Of a stretch of DNA of 32,394 nt, positions 16,051-23,738 are shown in pieces. The stretch's first letter is position 1. Every line of letters begins with the position of its first letter. Origin of the DNA: Acidobacteriota bacterium (GTDB lineage Bacteria; Acidobacteriota; Vicinamibacteria; Vicinamibacterales; Fen-181). The notes under the pieces were generated by a model. The model saw only the letters and a list, made by a program, of their open reading frames with translations, made no database searches and was not told the DNA's origin. The stretch lies in assembly GCA_003170135.1 (NCBI GenBank), contig PMZR01000030.1:1-32394 (forward strand), in the 5' to 3' direction. The position numbers and the translations under genes are program-made.

Positions 16051-18066
16051 ATGAACTGGTTGCGACTTGATGCGGACGACCACGTGCCGCGATGGACCGC
16101 GCTGGTCCCGGTGGCGCTCGCGCTCGGCCTGGTCTTGTCGGGGCCGCTCGGCCTCGACCTGTCCGCGCAACGCGGCGGCGGGCAGCGTGGCGCCGGCCCG
16201 GGACCCTCGGCGCCCGCCAAACCGATGTACCGCGTGGGCGGCGTGCGCGACGGCGCGTCGATCTTCCTGAAGACCGACTACGTGCAGGTCCGGCCGTTGA
16301 AGGCCGGCGAGGTGGACTTCAAGCACTATCACACGCCGGACGAATCGCTCGTCCTGATGCGGGCATGGGCGCAGAAGTACCCGGACCTGGTCGAGGTCTA
16401 CTCGGTCGGCAAGTCGTTCGAGGGACGCGACATCTGGCAGATGACGATCACGAACAAGCGGACCGGCAAAGACACCGACAAGCCCGCGTTTTTCATCGAG
16501 GGCGGCCGGCACGCCGGTGAGAGCACCGGCAGCGAGGCCACGCTCTACTTCATCAACCAGGTGCTCACCAGCTACGGCAGCGACCCGGCGGTCACGAAGC
16601 TGGTGGATACCAAGGCCCTCTACTGCAAGCCGCACAACGATCCCGACGGCAACATGCTGTACCTCACGACCGCGCAGACCGTGCGCAGCACCGTGCGCCC
16701 GTTCGACGACGACAACGACGGGCTGGTGGACGAGGACCCGGGCGAGGATCTCGACGGCGACGGCTTCATCCGGCAGATGCGCAAGTTCGTCGGGCCGGGC
16801 AAGGGCAACGCCAGCAAGGACCCGCGCGATCCGAGCGGCCGGTTGATGCGCCGCGGCCAGCAGGGCGACGGCGACTACATGATGTACTCGGAGGGGATCG
16901 ACAACGACGGAGACGGCCGTTACAACGAGGACGGCATCGGCGGGCTGGACCTGCATCGCAACTATCCGGAGAACTGGCGCCCGATGCGCGAGGACACCTC
17001 CCGCGGCTACACGCAGGGCGGAGCGGGCGAGTACCCGTTGTCGGAAACCGAGACGCGAGCGGTCTTCACCTTCCTCATGGCCCATCCGAACGTCGCGGCT
17101 GCCCAGACGCTCGATACCGCCGTTCCGATGATCCTGCGCGGTCCCTCGACCGAGCGTGACGAGGTCGCGATGTTCCCGGAGGACCTGGCGCTCTTGAAGA
17201 AGTTCGACAAGAAGGCGCTGGAGATTACCGGGTACGGCCGGGCCGGCGACGTGTATCACGAATATGCGACCGGCGGCCGGAGCGTGGATCCCGTCACCGG
17301 CGAGGGGCCGCGCGATCAGCCGCTGTTCGGTCACAGTCCGGATTTCGGCTACTCGTACTTCGGGGTGCCGTGGTACGGCGACGAGATCTGGAACGGCGGC
17401 AAGTTCGTGGACTACGACAAGGACGGCCGCGTGGACGAGTTCGAAGTCCTCAAGTGGAACGACGAGAACCGCGCCGGCAAGGGGGATTTCCAGAACTGGA
17501 CGCCGTACCATCACCCGCAACTGGGCGACGTCGAGATCGGCGGCTGGAACCCGAAGTTCTACTCGCAGAACCCGCCGCCCGACCTGATGGAGACGTGGGC
17601 GCGCAACGAGGCGCTCTGGAACCTGTGGATGGCGGAGCAGCTGCCGCAGGTGAAGATCGTGTCGGTCATCGCCACCCCGGCCAAGCCAGCACCGGTGACG
17701 AAGGCCAGGCCGGCCAAGGGGACCAAGCCCGAGCCGGTCGTCTCGCTCGACGGCGTGTGGGACGTCACCATGACGATCACCAACGAAGGGCAGATGCCGA
17801 CGGCGCTCGAGATCGCCAAGCGGATCAAGATCGTCCGGCCGGACACCTGCACGCTCACGATGGCGAGCGGCCAGGAACTGCTGAAGGCGCCGGCGGGCAA
17901 GCCGCAGCAACGGCCGGTCATCGAGATCGGTTCGCTGAAGGCGGGCGAAACCAGGACCGTCGTGTGGCAGGTGAAAGGCACCGGCAAGGCGAGCGTGCAC
18001 ATCTCGTCCACGCGCGGCGGGATCGACAAGAAGGACGTCGCGATCGGGACGACGGGGACAAAGTGA
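16051..18066 (+). CDS. Exported M14-family zinc carboxypeptidase with calcium-loop insertions
   Basis: A 671-residue protein with an N-terminal membrane/signal segment (~16-34). The M14 domain begins near residue 90; zinc ligands H154 and E157 sit in GGRHAGES, followed by KPHNDPDG (197-200) and LDLHRNYPENW. Three DxDxDG-type loops (about 219-240, 283-296, 454-466) look like calcium-binding insertions. The segment where M14 enzymes carry the third zinc ligand His reads QTLDTAVPMILRGP, with Asp355 at the expected place. A C-terminal beta-rich domain (~565-671) follows a Lys/Pro linker. GAGGAG lies just before the ATG. The next genes are archease and rtcB after a repeat-rich gap. Confidence 0.88.
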   Translation: MNWLRLDADDHVPRWTALVPVALALGLVLSGPLGLDLSAQRGGGQRGAGPGPSAPAKPMYRVGGVRDGASIFLKTDYVQVRPLKAGEVDFKHYHTPDESLVLMRAWAQKYPDLVEVYSVGKSFEGRDIWQMTITNKRTGKDTDKPAFFIEGGRHAGESTGSEATLYFINQVLTSYGSDPAVTKLVDTKALYCKPHNDPDGNMLYLTTAQTVRSTVRPFDDDNDGLVDEDPGEDLDGDGFIRQMRKFVGPGKGNASKDPRDPSGRLMRRGQQGDGDYMMYSEGIDNDGDGRYNEDGIGGLDLHRNYPENWRPMREDTSRGYTQGGAGEYPLSETETRAVFTFLMAHPNVAAAQTLDTAVPMILRGPSTERDEVAMFPEDLALLKKFDKKALEITGYGRAGDVYHEYATGGRSVDPVTGEGPRDQPLFGHSPDFGYSYFGVPWYGDEIWNGGKFVDYDKDGRVDEFEVLKWNDENRAGKGDFQNWTPYHHPQLGDVEIGGWNPKFYSQNPPPDLMETWARNEALWNLWMAEQLPQVKIVSVIATPAKPAPVTKARPAKGTKPEPVVSLDGVWDVTMTITNEGQMPTALEIAKRIKIVRPDTCTLTMASGQELLKAPAGKPQQRPVIEIGSLKAGETRTVVWQVKGTGKASVHISSTRGGIDKKDVAIGTTGTK

Positions 18067-18086
18067 CCGAGAGGACGGGCCATACC

Positions 18087-18245
18087 GTGCGGGGTGCGAG
18101 GTGCGGAGTGCGCAGTGCGGTGCGGAGTGCGGGGTGCCAGGTGCCGTGCTGAGTGCTGGACGCGGGTTGCGACGTCGCACCTTGCACGTTGCATTCTGTA
18201 CGTTGCACCATGCACATCGCACATCGCACGTCGCACCGCGCACGA
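18087..18245. repeat. Long intergenic short-word repeat (GTGCG/GCAC type)
   Basis: The left half (18087-18150) is built of GTGCGGG, GTGCGAG, GTGCGGA and GTGCCAG words. The right half (18165-18245) is built of GCACCTT, GCACGTT, GCACATC and GCACGTC words, so the whole can fold back on itself. 18087-18112 is identical to 11731-11756. It occupies the whole M14 peptidase-archease gap and ends immediately before the archease start. Confidence 0.8.
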
Positions 18246-18252
18246 TCTTCCC

Positions 18253-18702
18253 GTGTCTTTCTCGTTTTTCGACCACACCGGCGACATCGGCGTGCGGCTC
18301 ACGGGCCGCACGCTCGATGATCTGTTCGAGTCGGCGGCCGGCGCGTTCGCCGACTCGGTCACCGATCCTGCCCGGATCGAGCCGCGCCACGCGGTGGCGC
18401 TCAGCCTCGAATCGCCGGCGGTCGATCTCCTGCTCGTCGATTGGGTGAACGAAATCCTGTACCGGTTCGACGTGGACCAGTTCCTGGTTGGCGCCGTCCG
18501 CGTGCACGTCGCCGGCCCCGACCGGGACGCCGGCCCGTCGGGCGGGGCCGCGGCCTGGCGCTTGCACGCGACGCTCGGCGGAGAGCCCTTCGATCCCGAG
18601 CGCCACACCGTCAAGGTGCTGGTCAAAGCGATCACCTATCACGCGCTCGAAGTGCGGGACGGGTCGGACGGCTGGCATGCCACGATGGTGTTCGATATCT
18701 GA
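18253..18702 (+). CDS. Archease, RtcB activator
   Basis: Archease speeds guanylylation and multiple turnover of the RNA ligase RtcB. The 149-residue product starts at GTG 18253 (SFSFFDHTGDIGVRLTGRTLDDLFESAA), with the conserved DHT-DIG motif. It continues through LLLVDWVNEILYRFDVDQ and ends with the conserved KVLVKAITYHALEV segment and a C-terminal MVFDI. The GTG is chosen because upstream codons run through intergenic repeat. The stop lies 12 bases before the rtcB start, so the two proteins are made from one message. Confidence 0.9.
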   Translation: MSFSFFDHTGDIGVRLTGRTLDDLFESAAGAFADSVTDPARIEPRHAVALSLESPAVDLLLVDWVNEILYRFDVDQFLVGAVRVHVAGPDRDAGPSGGAAAWRLHATLGGEPFDPERHTVKVLVKAITYHALEVRDGSDGWHATMVFDI

Positions 18703-18714
18703 TGGCGTTCGGCG

Positions 18715-20157
18715 ATGTCAATCAAGGTCCAACAAATCGACGCGTTCCGCTGGCGCATTCCGCGGGAAGGCCGGATGCAGGTCGAGGGCATCGTCTACGC
18801 GGACGAGCACCTGATGGCCGATATCCGCGGCGACCAGGCCCTGCAGCAGGTCGTCAACGTGGCGCACCTGCCCGGCATCCTGCGCGCGTCGCTGGCGATG
18901 CCCGACATTCACTGGGGGTACGGCTTTCCGATCGGCGGTGTCGCGGCCATGGATGCCGACCTCGGCGTGGTGTCGCCGGGCGGCGTCGGGTACGACATCA
19001 ATTGAGGAGTGCGGCTCCTCGGCTCAGGTCTGAGCCGAACGGACATCTCCGGCCGCGTGCCCGACATCGTCGCGCAGATGTTCAGCCACGTGCCGACCGG
19101 CGTCGGCGCGCATCGCGGCGACCTGCGCCTCGGGACGGCCGAGTTGCGGGCCGTCCTGCAGCAGGGGGCGGCGTGGGCCGTCAACCGCGGGTTCGGCCGG
19201 ACGAGGGATCTTGCCCACATCGAAGAGGGCGGTTCCCTGGACGGCGCAGATGCGGGCCTCGTGTCCGATCGCGCGCTCGAACGCGGTGCCGCCCAGCTCG
19301 GCACGCTCGGCTCGGGCAATCATTTCGCGGAAATCCAGTACGTCTCGGACATCTACGACGAGCCGGTGGCGCAGGCCTTCGGGCTGTTTCGCGACCAGGT
19401 CACCGTGATGATTCACAGCGGATCGCGCGGCCTCGGCCACCAGGTGTGCGACGACCACCTGCGGACCATGATGAGGGCCACGGCCAATCACCGCATCGAC
19501 GTGCCGGATCGTCAGCTATGCTGCGCCCCGATTCGATCGCCCGAAGGGGAGGCCTACCTCGGCGCGATGGCCGCCGCGGCGAACTTCGCGTTCGCGAATC
19601 GCCAGGTGATGAGCCACTGGGTTCGCGAGAGTTTCGCGGCGGCGCTCGGCCTGCCGGTCGATCGCACGGGCCTGGATGTGGTTTACGACGTCTGCCATAA
19701 CATCGCCAAATTCGAAACGCTGCCCGTCGAGGGGGCCTTGCGTCGGGTCTGCGTGCACCGCAAGGGCGCGACGCGGGCCTACCCGCCCGGCCACCCCGCG
19801 ACACCCGAGGCGTACCGGCAGGTGGGGCAGCCGGTGCTTATTCCGGGGGACATGGGCCGGTACTCCTACGTGCTGGTGGGCACCGAGCGCGCCTTCGCGG
19901 AGAGCTTCGGGTCCACCTGCCACGGCGCGGGCCGGCGAATGAGCCGGTCGGAGGCGAAGCGGTCGGTCCGCGGCCGGGCGCTCGTCGACGAGTTGCGATC
20001 GCGCGGCGTGCACGTCATGGCGGCTGGCATGGCGACGATCGCCGAGGAGATGCCGGAGGCCTACAAGGACGTCGCGGACGTCGTGAACGTGGTTCACGGG
20101 GCGGGCTTGAGCACGAAGGTCGCCAGGCTGCGGCCGATGGGCGTGATCAAAGGGTGA
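18715..20157 (+). CDS. rtcB: RtcB tRNA-splicing/RNA-repair ligase, candidate selenoprotein (in-frame TGA at catalytic Cys)
   Basis: RtcB joins RNA 2',3'-cyclic phosphate or 3'-phosphate to 5'-OH ends using GTP and Mn2+. Read through TGA 19003-19005, the frame gives 480 residues, the normal RtcB length. The TGA is codon 97, in GVGYDIN-U-GVRLL, exactly where the family has its metal-binding Cys (Cys98 of Pyrococcus RtcB). The rest of the active site is intact: D94, H203 (GSGNHFAE), H234 (IHSGSRGLG), H328 (CHNIAK) and the guanylylated H403 (CHGAGR). The C-terminus has the usual [26 protein letters not shown] end. A SECIS-like hairpin follows the TGA. The gene itself ends in TGA, so UGA is not generally reassigned. 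Annotation software would split it at 18715-19005 and 19009-20157. The alternative is a nonsense mutation (TGC to TGA) or sequencing error. Confidence 0.88.
19003..19005 (+). other. In-frame UGA, predicted selenocysteine codon (Sec97 of RtcB)
   Basis: Codon 97 of rtcB is TGA, between AAT (Asn96) and GGA (Gly98). Homology on both sides is continuous and in one frame, with no indel. The replaced residue is the invariant Cys that bridges the catalytic metals, which is the typical place for Sec in selenoproteins. Confidence 0.85.
19006..19050 (+). promoter_or_regulatory. Bacterial SECIS-like stem-loop
   Basis: Directly after the UGA the mRNA can fold into one long hairpin. The apical stem CGGCUCA/UGAGCCG (19020-19026 with 19031-19037) closes the tetraloop GGUC (19027-19030). 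It extends by U19019-A19038, then UCC/GGA (19016-19018 with 19041-19043), and a base stem GGAGUG with CA-U-CUCC (19006-19011 with 19044-19050, U19046 bulged). The loop context AGGUCU is the same as in the E. coli fdhF SECIS bound by SelB, and the UGA-to-loop distance of 21 nt is in the usual bacterial range. Confidence 0.8.
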
Positions 20158-20244
20158 CAACGCCTTCCCCGGCTGCAGCGCCGAGGTGGCGTCCGGACGG
20201 GGCGGCCCTTTCCGCGCGGCCGATGTGGGGAGAAACGCGCCGGC

Positions 20245-20250
20245 TATAAT
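20245..20250 (+). promoter_or_regulatory. Perfect -10 hexamer upstream of the VWFA gene
   Basis: TATAAT in GCCGGCTATAATCTTG, about 85 bases before the ATG at 20336 and in the gap after rtcB. No convincing -35 is visible at 16-18 bases. It suggests the VWFA gene has its own promoter, separate from the archease-rtcB unit. Confidence 0.45.
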
Positions 20251-20335
20251 CTTGCTTATCAGCCTCTGGACCTGAGCAATTGCCGTTGGCCTTCGCTTTC
20301 GGCAGGGCGCCCTTTACAGCAACCGGAGTTGGTTC

Positions 20336-22465
20336 ATGACGCGCGCGCTTCGCTTCACGGCTTCTCTCATCGCGTTTGCCGCCTGCACGGCGGTCGCCGG
20401 CGCCCAACAGGGTACCGCGCCATCGCCGCAGACGGCGCCCCAGGTACAGGTCGATCGGCAGATGCCCCCGGTCACCTTCAAAGTGGAGGTGAACTACGTC
20501 GAAGTCGACGCGGTGGTCGTGGACCGCCAGGGCAACTTCGTGCGCGACCTGAAGCGCGAGGACTTCCAGGTGCTCGAGGACGGGAAGCCCGAAAAGATCG
20601 CGACCTACTCGTTTGTCGACATCCCGGTCGAAAAGGCCGAGAAGCCCATGTTCGTCAAGCAGGCGATCGAACCCGACGTCCGGACGAACGCTGGCGGACT
20701 GGACGGACGCATCTACCTGCTGGTCCTCGACGACCTGCACACCGGGCCGCTGCGGTCCGAGCGCGTGCGCGCGGCGGCGCGACGGTTCGTGCAGCAGCAG
20801 ATGGGTTCCAACGATCTGGCGGCCGTGGTCTGCACCAGCGGCCGGACCGACGCCGCGCAGGAATTCACCAACAACAGGCAGTTGCTGCTGGACGCCATCG
20901 GCAAGTTCATGGGGCGCAAGCTCCGGTCGGCCACTCTCGAGAAGATGGACCAGTACAACCTGACCCGGGGCATGCCCGGGGGCGCCACGGCCACCGATCC
21001 GGCCGAAGCCGAACGCGCCTACAACGCGCGCAACGCGTTCGACGACATCCGGCAACTGTGCGACTTCCTCTCCAGCGTGCACGGCCGGCGCAAGGCACTC
21101 ATCTACGTCAGCGAAGGCGTGGACTACGACATCTACGACCCGATCACCAACAAGTACGCGAGCGACATCCGCGATGCGGCAAAGGACGCGATCGCCGCGG
21201 CCACCCGCGCGAACGTCAATATCTACTCGGTCGACCCGCGCGGGCTCACCGACATGGGCGACGAAGCGATCGACATGGGGGCACCGATTTCCGACGGCGA
21301 CATCAACCTCAGCCAGCAGACGCTGCTCCAGGAGCTGCGGCTGTCGCAGGACAGCCTGCGCGTGCTGGCCGATGAAACCGGCGGGTTCGCGGCGCTCAAC
21401 ACGAACGACTTCAAGAACGCCTTCGATCGCATCGTCCGGGAGAACAGCTCGTATTACGTGCTCGGCTACTACCCGGCCAACGACCGGCGCGACGGCAAGT
21501 TCCGCAAGATCGACGTGAAGGTGAATCGCCCGGGCGTGGAGGTTCACTTCCGCAAGGGCTACAACGCGCCGAGCGGCAAGCCGGCCGCGCGGCGGCCGAT
21601 CGAGCACGAAGCGATCACCTCGTCCGAGGTGCGGCAGGCGCTCGAAAGCCCGGTGCCGATCTCCGGCTTTACACTGTCGGCGTTTGCCGCGCCGTTCAAG
21701 GGGACGGCACCCAACGCCTCGGTGGTCGTCACGATGCAGGGCAGCGGCGGCGACTTGAAGTTCAACGAGAAGGCGGGCCGTTTCGAGGACATCGTCGAAG
21801 TCTCGCTCGTCGCCGTCGACCACGACGGGAAGATCCGCGGCGGCGACCAGCAGAAGCTGAACATGTCGCTGAAGCCGGAAACGCGGCCGCTGGTCCAGCA
21901 GTCGGGGTTTCGCATGGTGTCGCGGCTGAACCTGCCGCCCGGCCGCTACCAGTTGCGCATCGCCGGCCGCGACAGCGTGGGCGGCCGCATCGGGTCGGTC
22001 TATTACGACCTGGCCGTGCCCGATTTCTGGAAGGCCCCGCTGTCGATGAGCGGCCTCGTCATCGCGTCGGCCCGCGGGGGGCGCGTCGCCACCCCGAGCA
22101 ACGATGCCGAGTTGAGCAAGGCTCTGCCCGGCCCGCCGACGACCGCGCGGGACTTCCTCAGCGACGACGAACTGGCGGTGCTGGCGGAGGTGTACGACAA
22201 CCAGGCGGCGACGGCGCACAAGGTGAACATCGCGACCACCATCCTCGCCGAGGACGGCCGGACCGTCTTTCGCCACGGGGACGAACGATCGAGCGCGGAG
22301 TTGAACGGGAAGAGCGGCGGCTACGGCTACGTGGTGCGGATTCCGCTTCGCGACATCCCGCCCGGGCTGTACGTGCTGCGGATCCAGGCGCAGTCCACGC
22401 TGGAGAAGGGCGAACCCGTGAGCCGGGAGGTGCAGTTCACCGTGCGGCCAGCGCCAAAGTCCTAG
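20336..22465 (+). CDS. VWFA-related secreted protein, acidobacterial type
   Basis: A 709-residue exported protein with a signal peptide (residues ~1-23, ending in VAGA). Then comes the hallmark of the acidobacterial VWFA-related family: VNYVEVDAVVVDRQGNFVRDL followed by LKREDFQVLEDGKPEKI (~45-85). A von Willebrand A-type domain covers ~115-365 (IYLLVLDDLHTGP, VHGRRKALIYVSEGVDYD, NVNIYSVDPRG, LRVLADETGGFAALNTNDF). The C-terminal half is beta-rich without a recognised domain. The family is strongly expanded in Acidobacteriota, which supports the taxonomic guess. Its role is unknown; surface or periplasmic protein interaction is likely. A strong terminator follows at 22542. Confidence 0.88.
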   Translation: MTRALRFTASLIAFAACTAVAGAQQGTAPSPQTAPQVQVDRQMPPVTFKVEVNYVEVDAVVVDRQGNFVRDLKREDFQVLEDGKPEKIATYSFVDIPVEKAEKPMFVKQAIEPDVRTNAGGLDGRIYLLVLDDLHTGPLRSERVRAAARRFVQQQMGSNDLAAVVCTSGRTDAAQEFTNNRQLLLDAIGKFMGRKLRSATLEKMDQYNLTRGMPGGATATDPAEAERAYNARNAFDDIRQLCDFLSSVHGRRKALIYVSEGVDYDIYDPITNKYASDIRDAAKDAIAAATRANVNIYSVDPRGLTDMGDEAIDMGAPISDGDINLSQQTLLQELRLSQDSLRVLADETGGFAALNTNDFKNAFDRIVRENSSYYVLGYYPANDRRDGKFRKIDVKVNRPGVEVHFRKGYNAPSGKPAARRPIEHEAITSSEVRQALESPVPISGFTLSAFAAPFKGTAPNASVVVTMQGSGGDLKFNEKAGRFEDIVEVSLVAVDHDGKIRGGDQQKLNMSLKPETRPLVQQSGFRMVSRLNLPPGRYQLRIAGRDSVGGRIGSVYYDLAVPDFWKAPLSMSGLVIASARGGRVATPSNDAELSKALPGPPTTARDFLSDDELAVLAEVYDNQAATAHKVNIATTILAEDGRTVFRHGDERSSAELNGKSGGYGYVVRIPLRDIPPGLYVLRIQAQSTLEKGEPVSREVQFTVRPAPKS

Positions 22466-22541
22466 AGGGAGCGGAAGAGCGGACCGGGATCGGGGATCAG
22501 GGTCGCGTGGGATTCGGTTTCAGTTTTCCGGACGAAGCGTG

Positions 22542-22570
22542 ACGGGGAGCCCGGCGGCTCCCCGTTTTTG
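22542..22570 (+). terminator. Strong intrinsic terminator after the VWFA gene
   Basis: A perfect ten-pair stem ACGGGGAGCC/GGCTCCCCGT (22542-22551 with 22556-22565) has the loop CGGC, followed by TTTTTG. It ends the plus-strand transcript from 20336 and lies about 40 bases before the 3' end of the convergent gene at 22612. Confidence 0.9.
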
Positions 22571-22611
22571 CGTTCGACCCAGCCGGGGGCGGACAGCTGA
22601 CGCCGCCGTTG

Positions 22612-23058
22612 TTAGAATTTCTTGACCGGCTTGACCTTGATCTGACCCCAGGCGTGCGAGAACTGGTAGTCGTTCCGATCCATCTGCGAGTCTTTCTGCG
22701 TTTCGATCGTGATGGTGAGCTTCTCACCCGGCTGCAACGGCTTCATGTGCCGGTACGTGCCGCCACCCGGCACCAGGCTCCGGCTTTTCGACCACCACAC
22801 CTCGTCGCACTTCAGACCGGCGATCGGCGCCTGATTCGGGTTTCTCACGACGATCGTGGTCACGACCATGTTCTTGGTGACGACGCTCTTTGGCGTTTGC
22901 ACTTCGAGATCGACCGTGCCACGCAGCGGCGGTATGAATTTGCCCAGCGTCGTGGCGGGCTTCTGCGTCTGTGCGGGTGTCTGGGCCTGCAGCGGGCTGG
23001 CGATGAACAGTCCACCGCAGACAGCTAGCGCCACGAGAGCGCGATTGAGGCGGTTCAT
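22612..23058 (-). CDS. Small secreted protein of unknown function
   Basis: A 148-residue protein with a clear signal peptide (residues 1-26, LVALAVCGGLFIASPLQAQ). The mature part reads as a beta-sandwich: TVDLEVQTPKSVVTKNMVVTTIVVRNPNQAPIAGLKCDEVWW, then a LQPGEKLTITIET strand. The style is that of proteins that decorate or bind other exported proteins, but no family is recognised. GGAGGAACTC precedes the ATG at 23058. It is monocistronic and convergent with the VWFA gene. Confidence 0.8.
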   Translation of the reverse strand: MNRLNRALVALAVCGGLFIASPLQAQTPAQTQKPATTLGKFIPPLRGTVDLEVQTPKSVVTKNMVVTTIVVRNPNQAPIAGLKCDEVWWSKSRSLVPGGGTYRHMKPLQPGEKLTITIETQKDSQMDRNDYQFSHAWGQIKVKPVKKF

Positions 23059-23158
23059 GAGTTCCTCCTGGGGGCGTATGGATCAGATCGGACCGGCGTC
23101 TAGATTCGAGGAGATTATAGGTCGTTGGGGCGGAGAGCTCAACCCGGCACCGAATCGG

Positions 23159-23617
23159 TTACATTTCGCCGTTCCAGTCCTCGGGTTCCGCGTTCGAGGA
23201 TCGGAAGATCTCGAGGTGCCACTTGCCGCCGCCCCAGGGCTCGATGACCTCGGTGGCGACGACGTCGACGAGGATCTCGGCGAAGTTGCGGCCCTCGGGG
23301 TCGCCTTCCAGGTGATAGGCCGGTTCGTCCCAGCTGAAATTGGGATAGAGGACCAGCGTCAGGAAGAGGTCGTAGCCATCGTCGATCACCACCAGCTGGC
23401 CGCACGGCCGCTTGATGGTGGAGTGGTAGATGAGGTATTTCTCTGCGCTGTGGGCCCGGATGTAGCGCTTGAGCGCGAATTCGCGCGCGACGATTTCCTC
23501 GACGGCGATCTTCTTGTCCCAGCAGTCACGGCAGTAACGCTCCTCGCCCCGCGGTTCGGAGACTTCCTTCGCACCACACAACGCACACCGTGACTTGACC
23601 ACTGACTTGCGCGGCAT
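23159..23617 (-). CDS. Conserved-type hypothetical protein with N-terminal zinc ribbon
   Basis: A 152-residue cytoplasmic protein. The N-terminus has a four-cysteine zinc-ribbon pattern (CALCGAKEV, then YCRDCWDKK). The remaining ~120 residues form a mixed alpha/beta domain (KYLIYHSTIKRPCGQLVVIDDGYDLFLTLVLYPNF, then GRNFAEILVDVVATEVI) that I do not recognise. I chose the ATG at 23617 because the longer frame to 23740 reads GC-rich intergenic sequence. It is divergent from the VOC gene with a ~120-base gap. Confidence 0.7.
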   Translation of the reverse strand: MPRKSVVKSRCALCGAKEVSEPRGEERYCRDCWDKKIAVEEIVAREFALKRYIRAHSAEKYLIYHSTIKRPCGQLVVIDDGYDLFLTLVLYPNFSWDEPAYHLEGDPEGRNFAEILVDVVATEVIEPWGGGKWHLEIFRSSNAEPEDWNGEM

Positions 23618-23738
23618 CCGACGATTGTAGTCTCCGGCGACGGCGCGGGCAACCCGCCGGCGCCCCGCCGACCGGGCCGCGCCCCCCGATGCCGGCCGGT
23701 GTTCGCGCGTCGCGGCGGCCGCGTGGTACGATCGGGAC

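Noticed and set aside
15730..18678. A 982-codon minus-strand open frame
   Set aside because: It is antisense to the M14 peptidase and archease genes, which have clear motifs; a composition artefact.
18715..19005. A separate 96-residue gene followed by a separate gene at 19009
   Set aside because: Both parts align end to end with a single RtcB, stay in one frame, and are separated only by the TGA at the catalytic Cys. The second part would have to start with a GTG inside the active-site motif and has no ribosome binding site.
18715..20157. General reassignment of UGA in this organism
   Set aside because: rtcB itself, archease and the excisionase-like gene end with TGA at expected family lengths, so UGA is a normal stop here.
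18715..20157. Programmed frameshift or ordinary pseudogene
   Set aside because: There is no change of frame, and no other disabling mutation exists in the 1.4-kb gene; a lone stop exactly at the Cys codon with a SECIS-like hairpin is better explained by recoding. A sequencing error remains formally possible.
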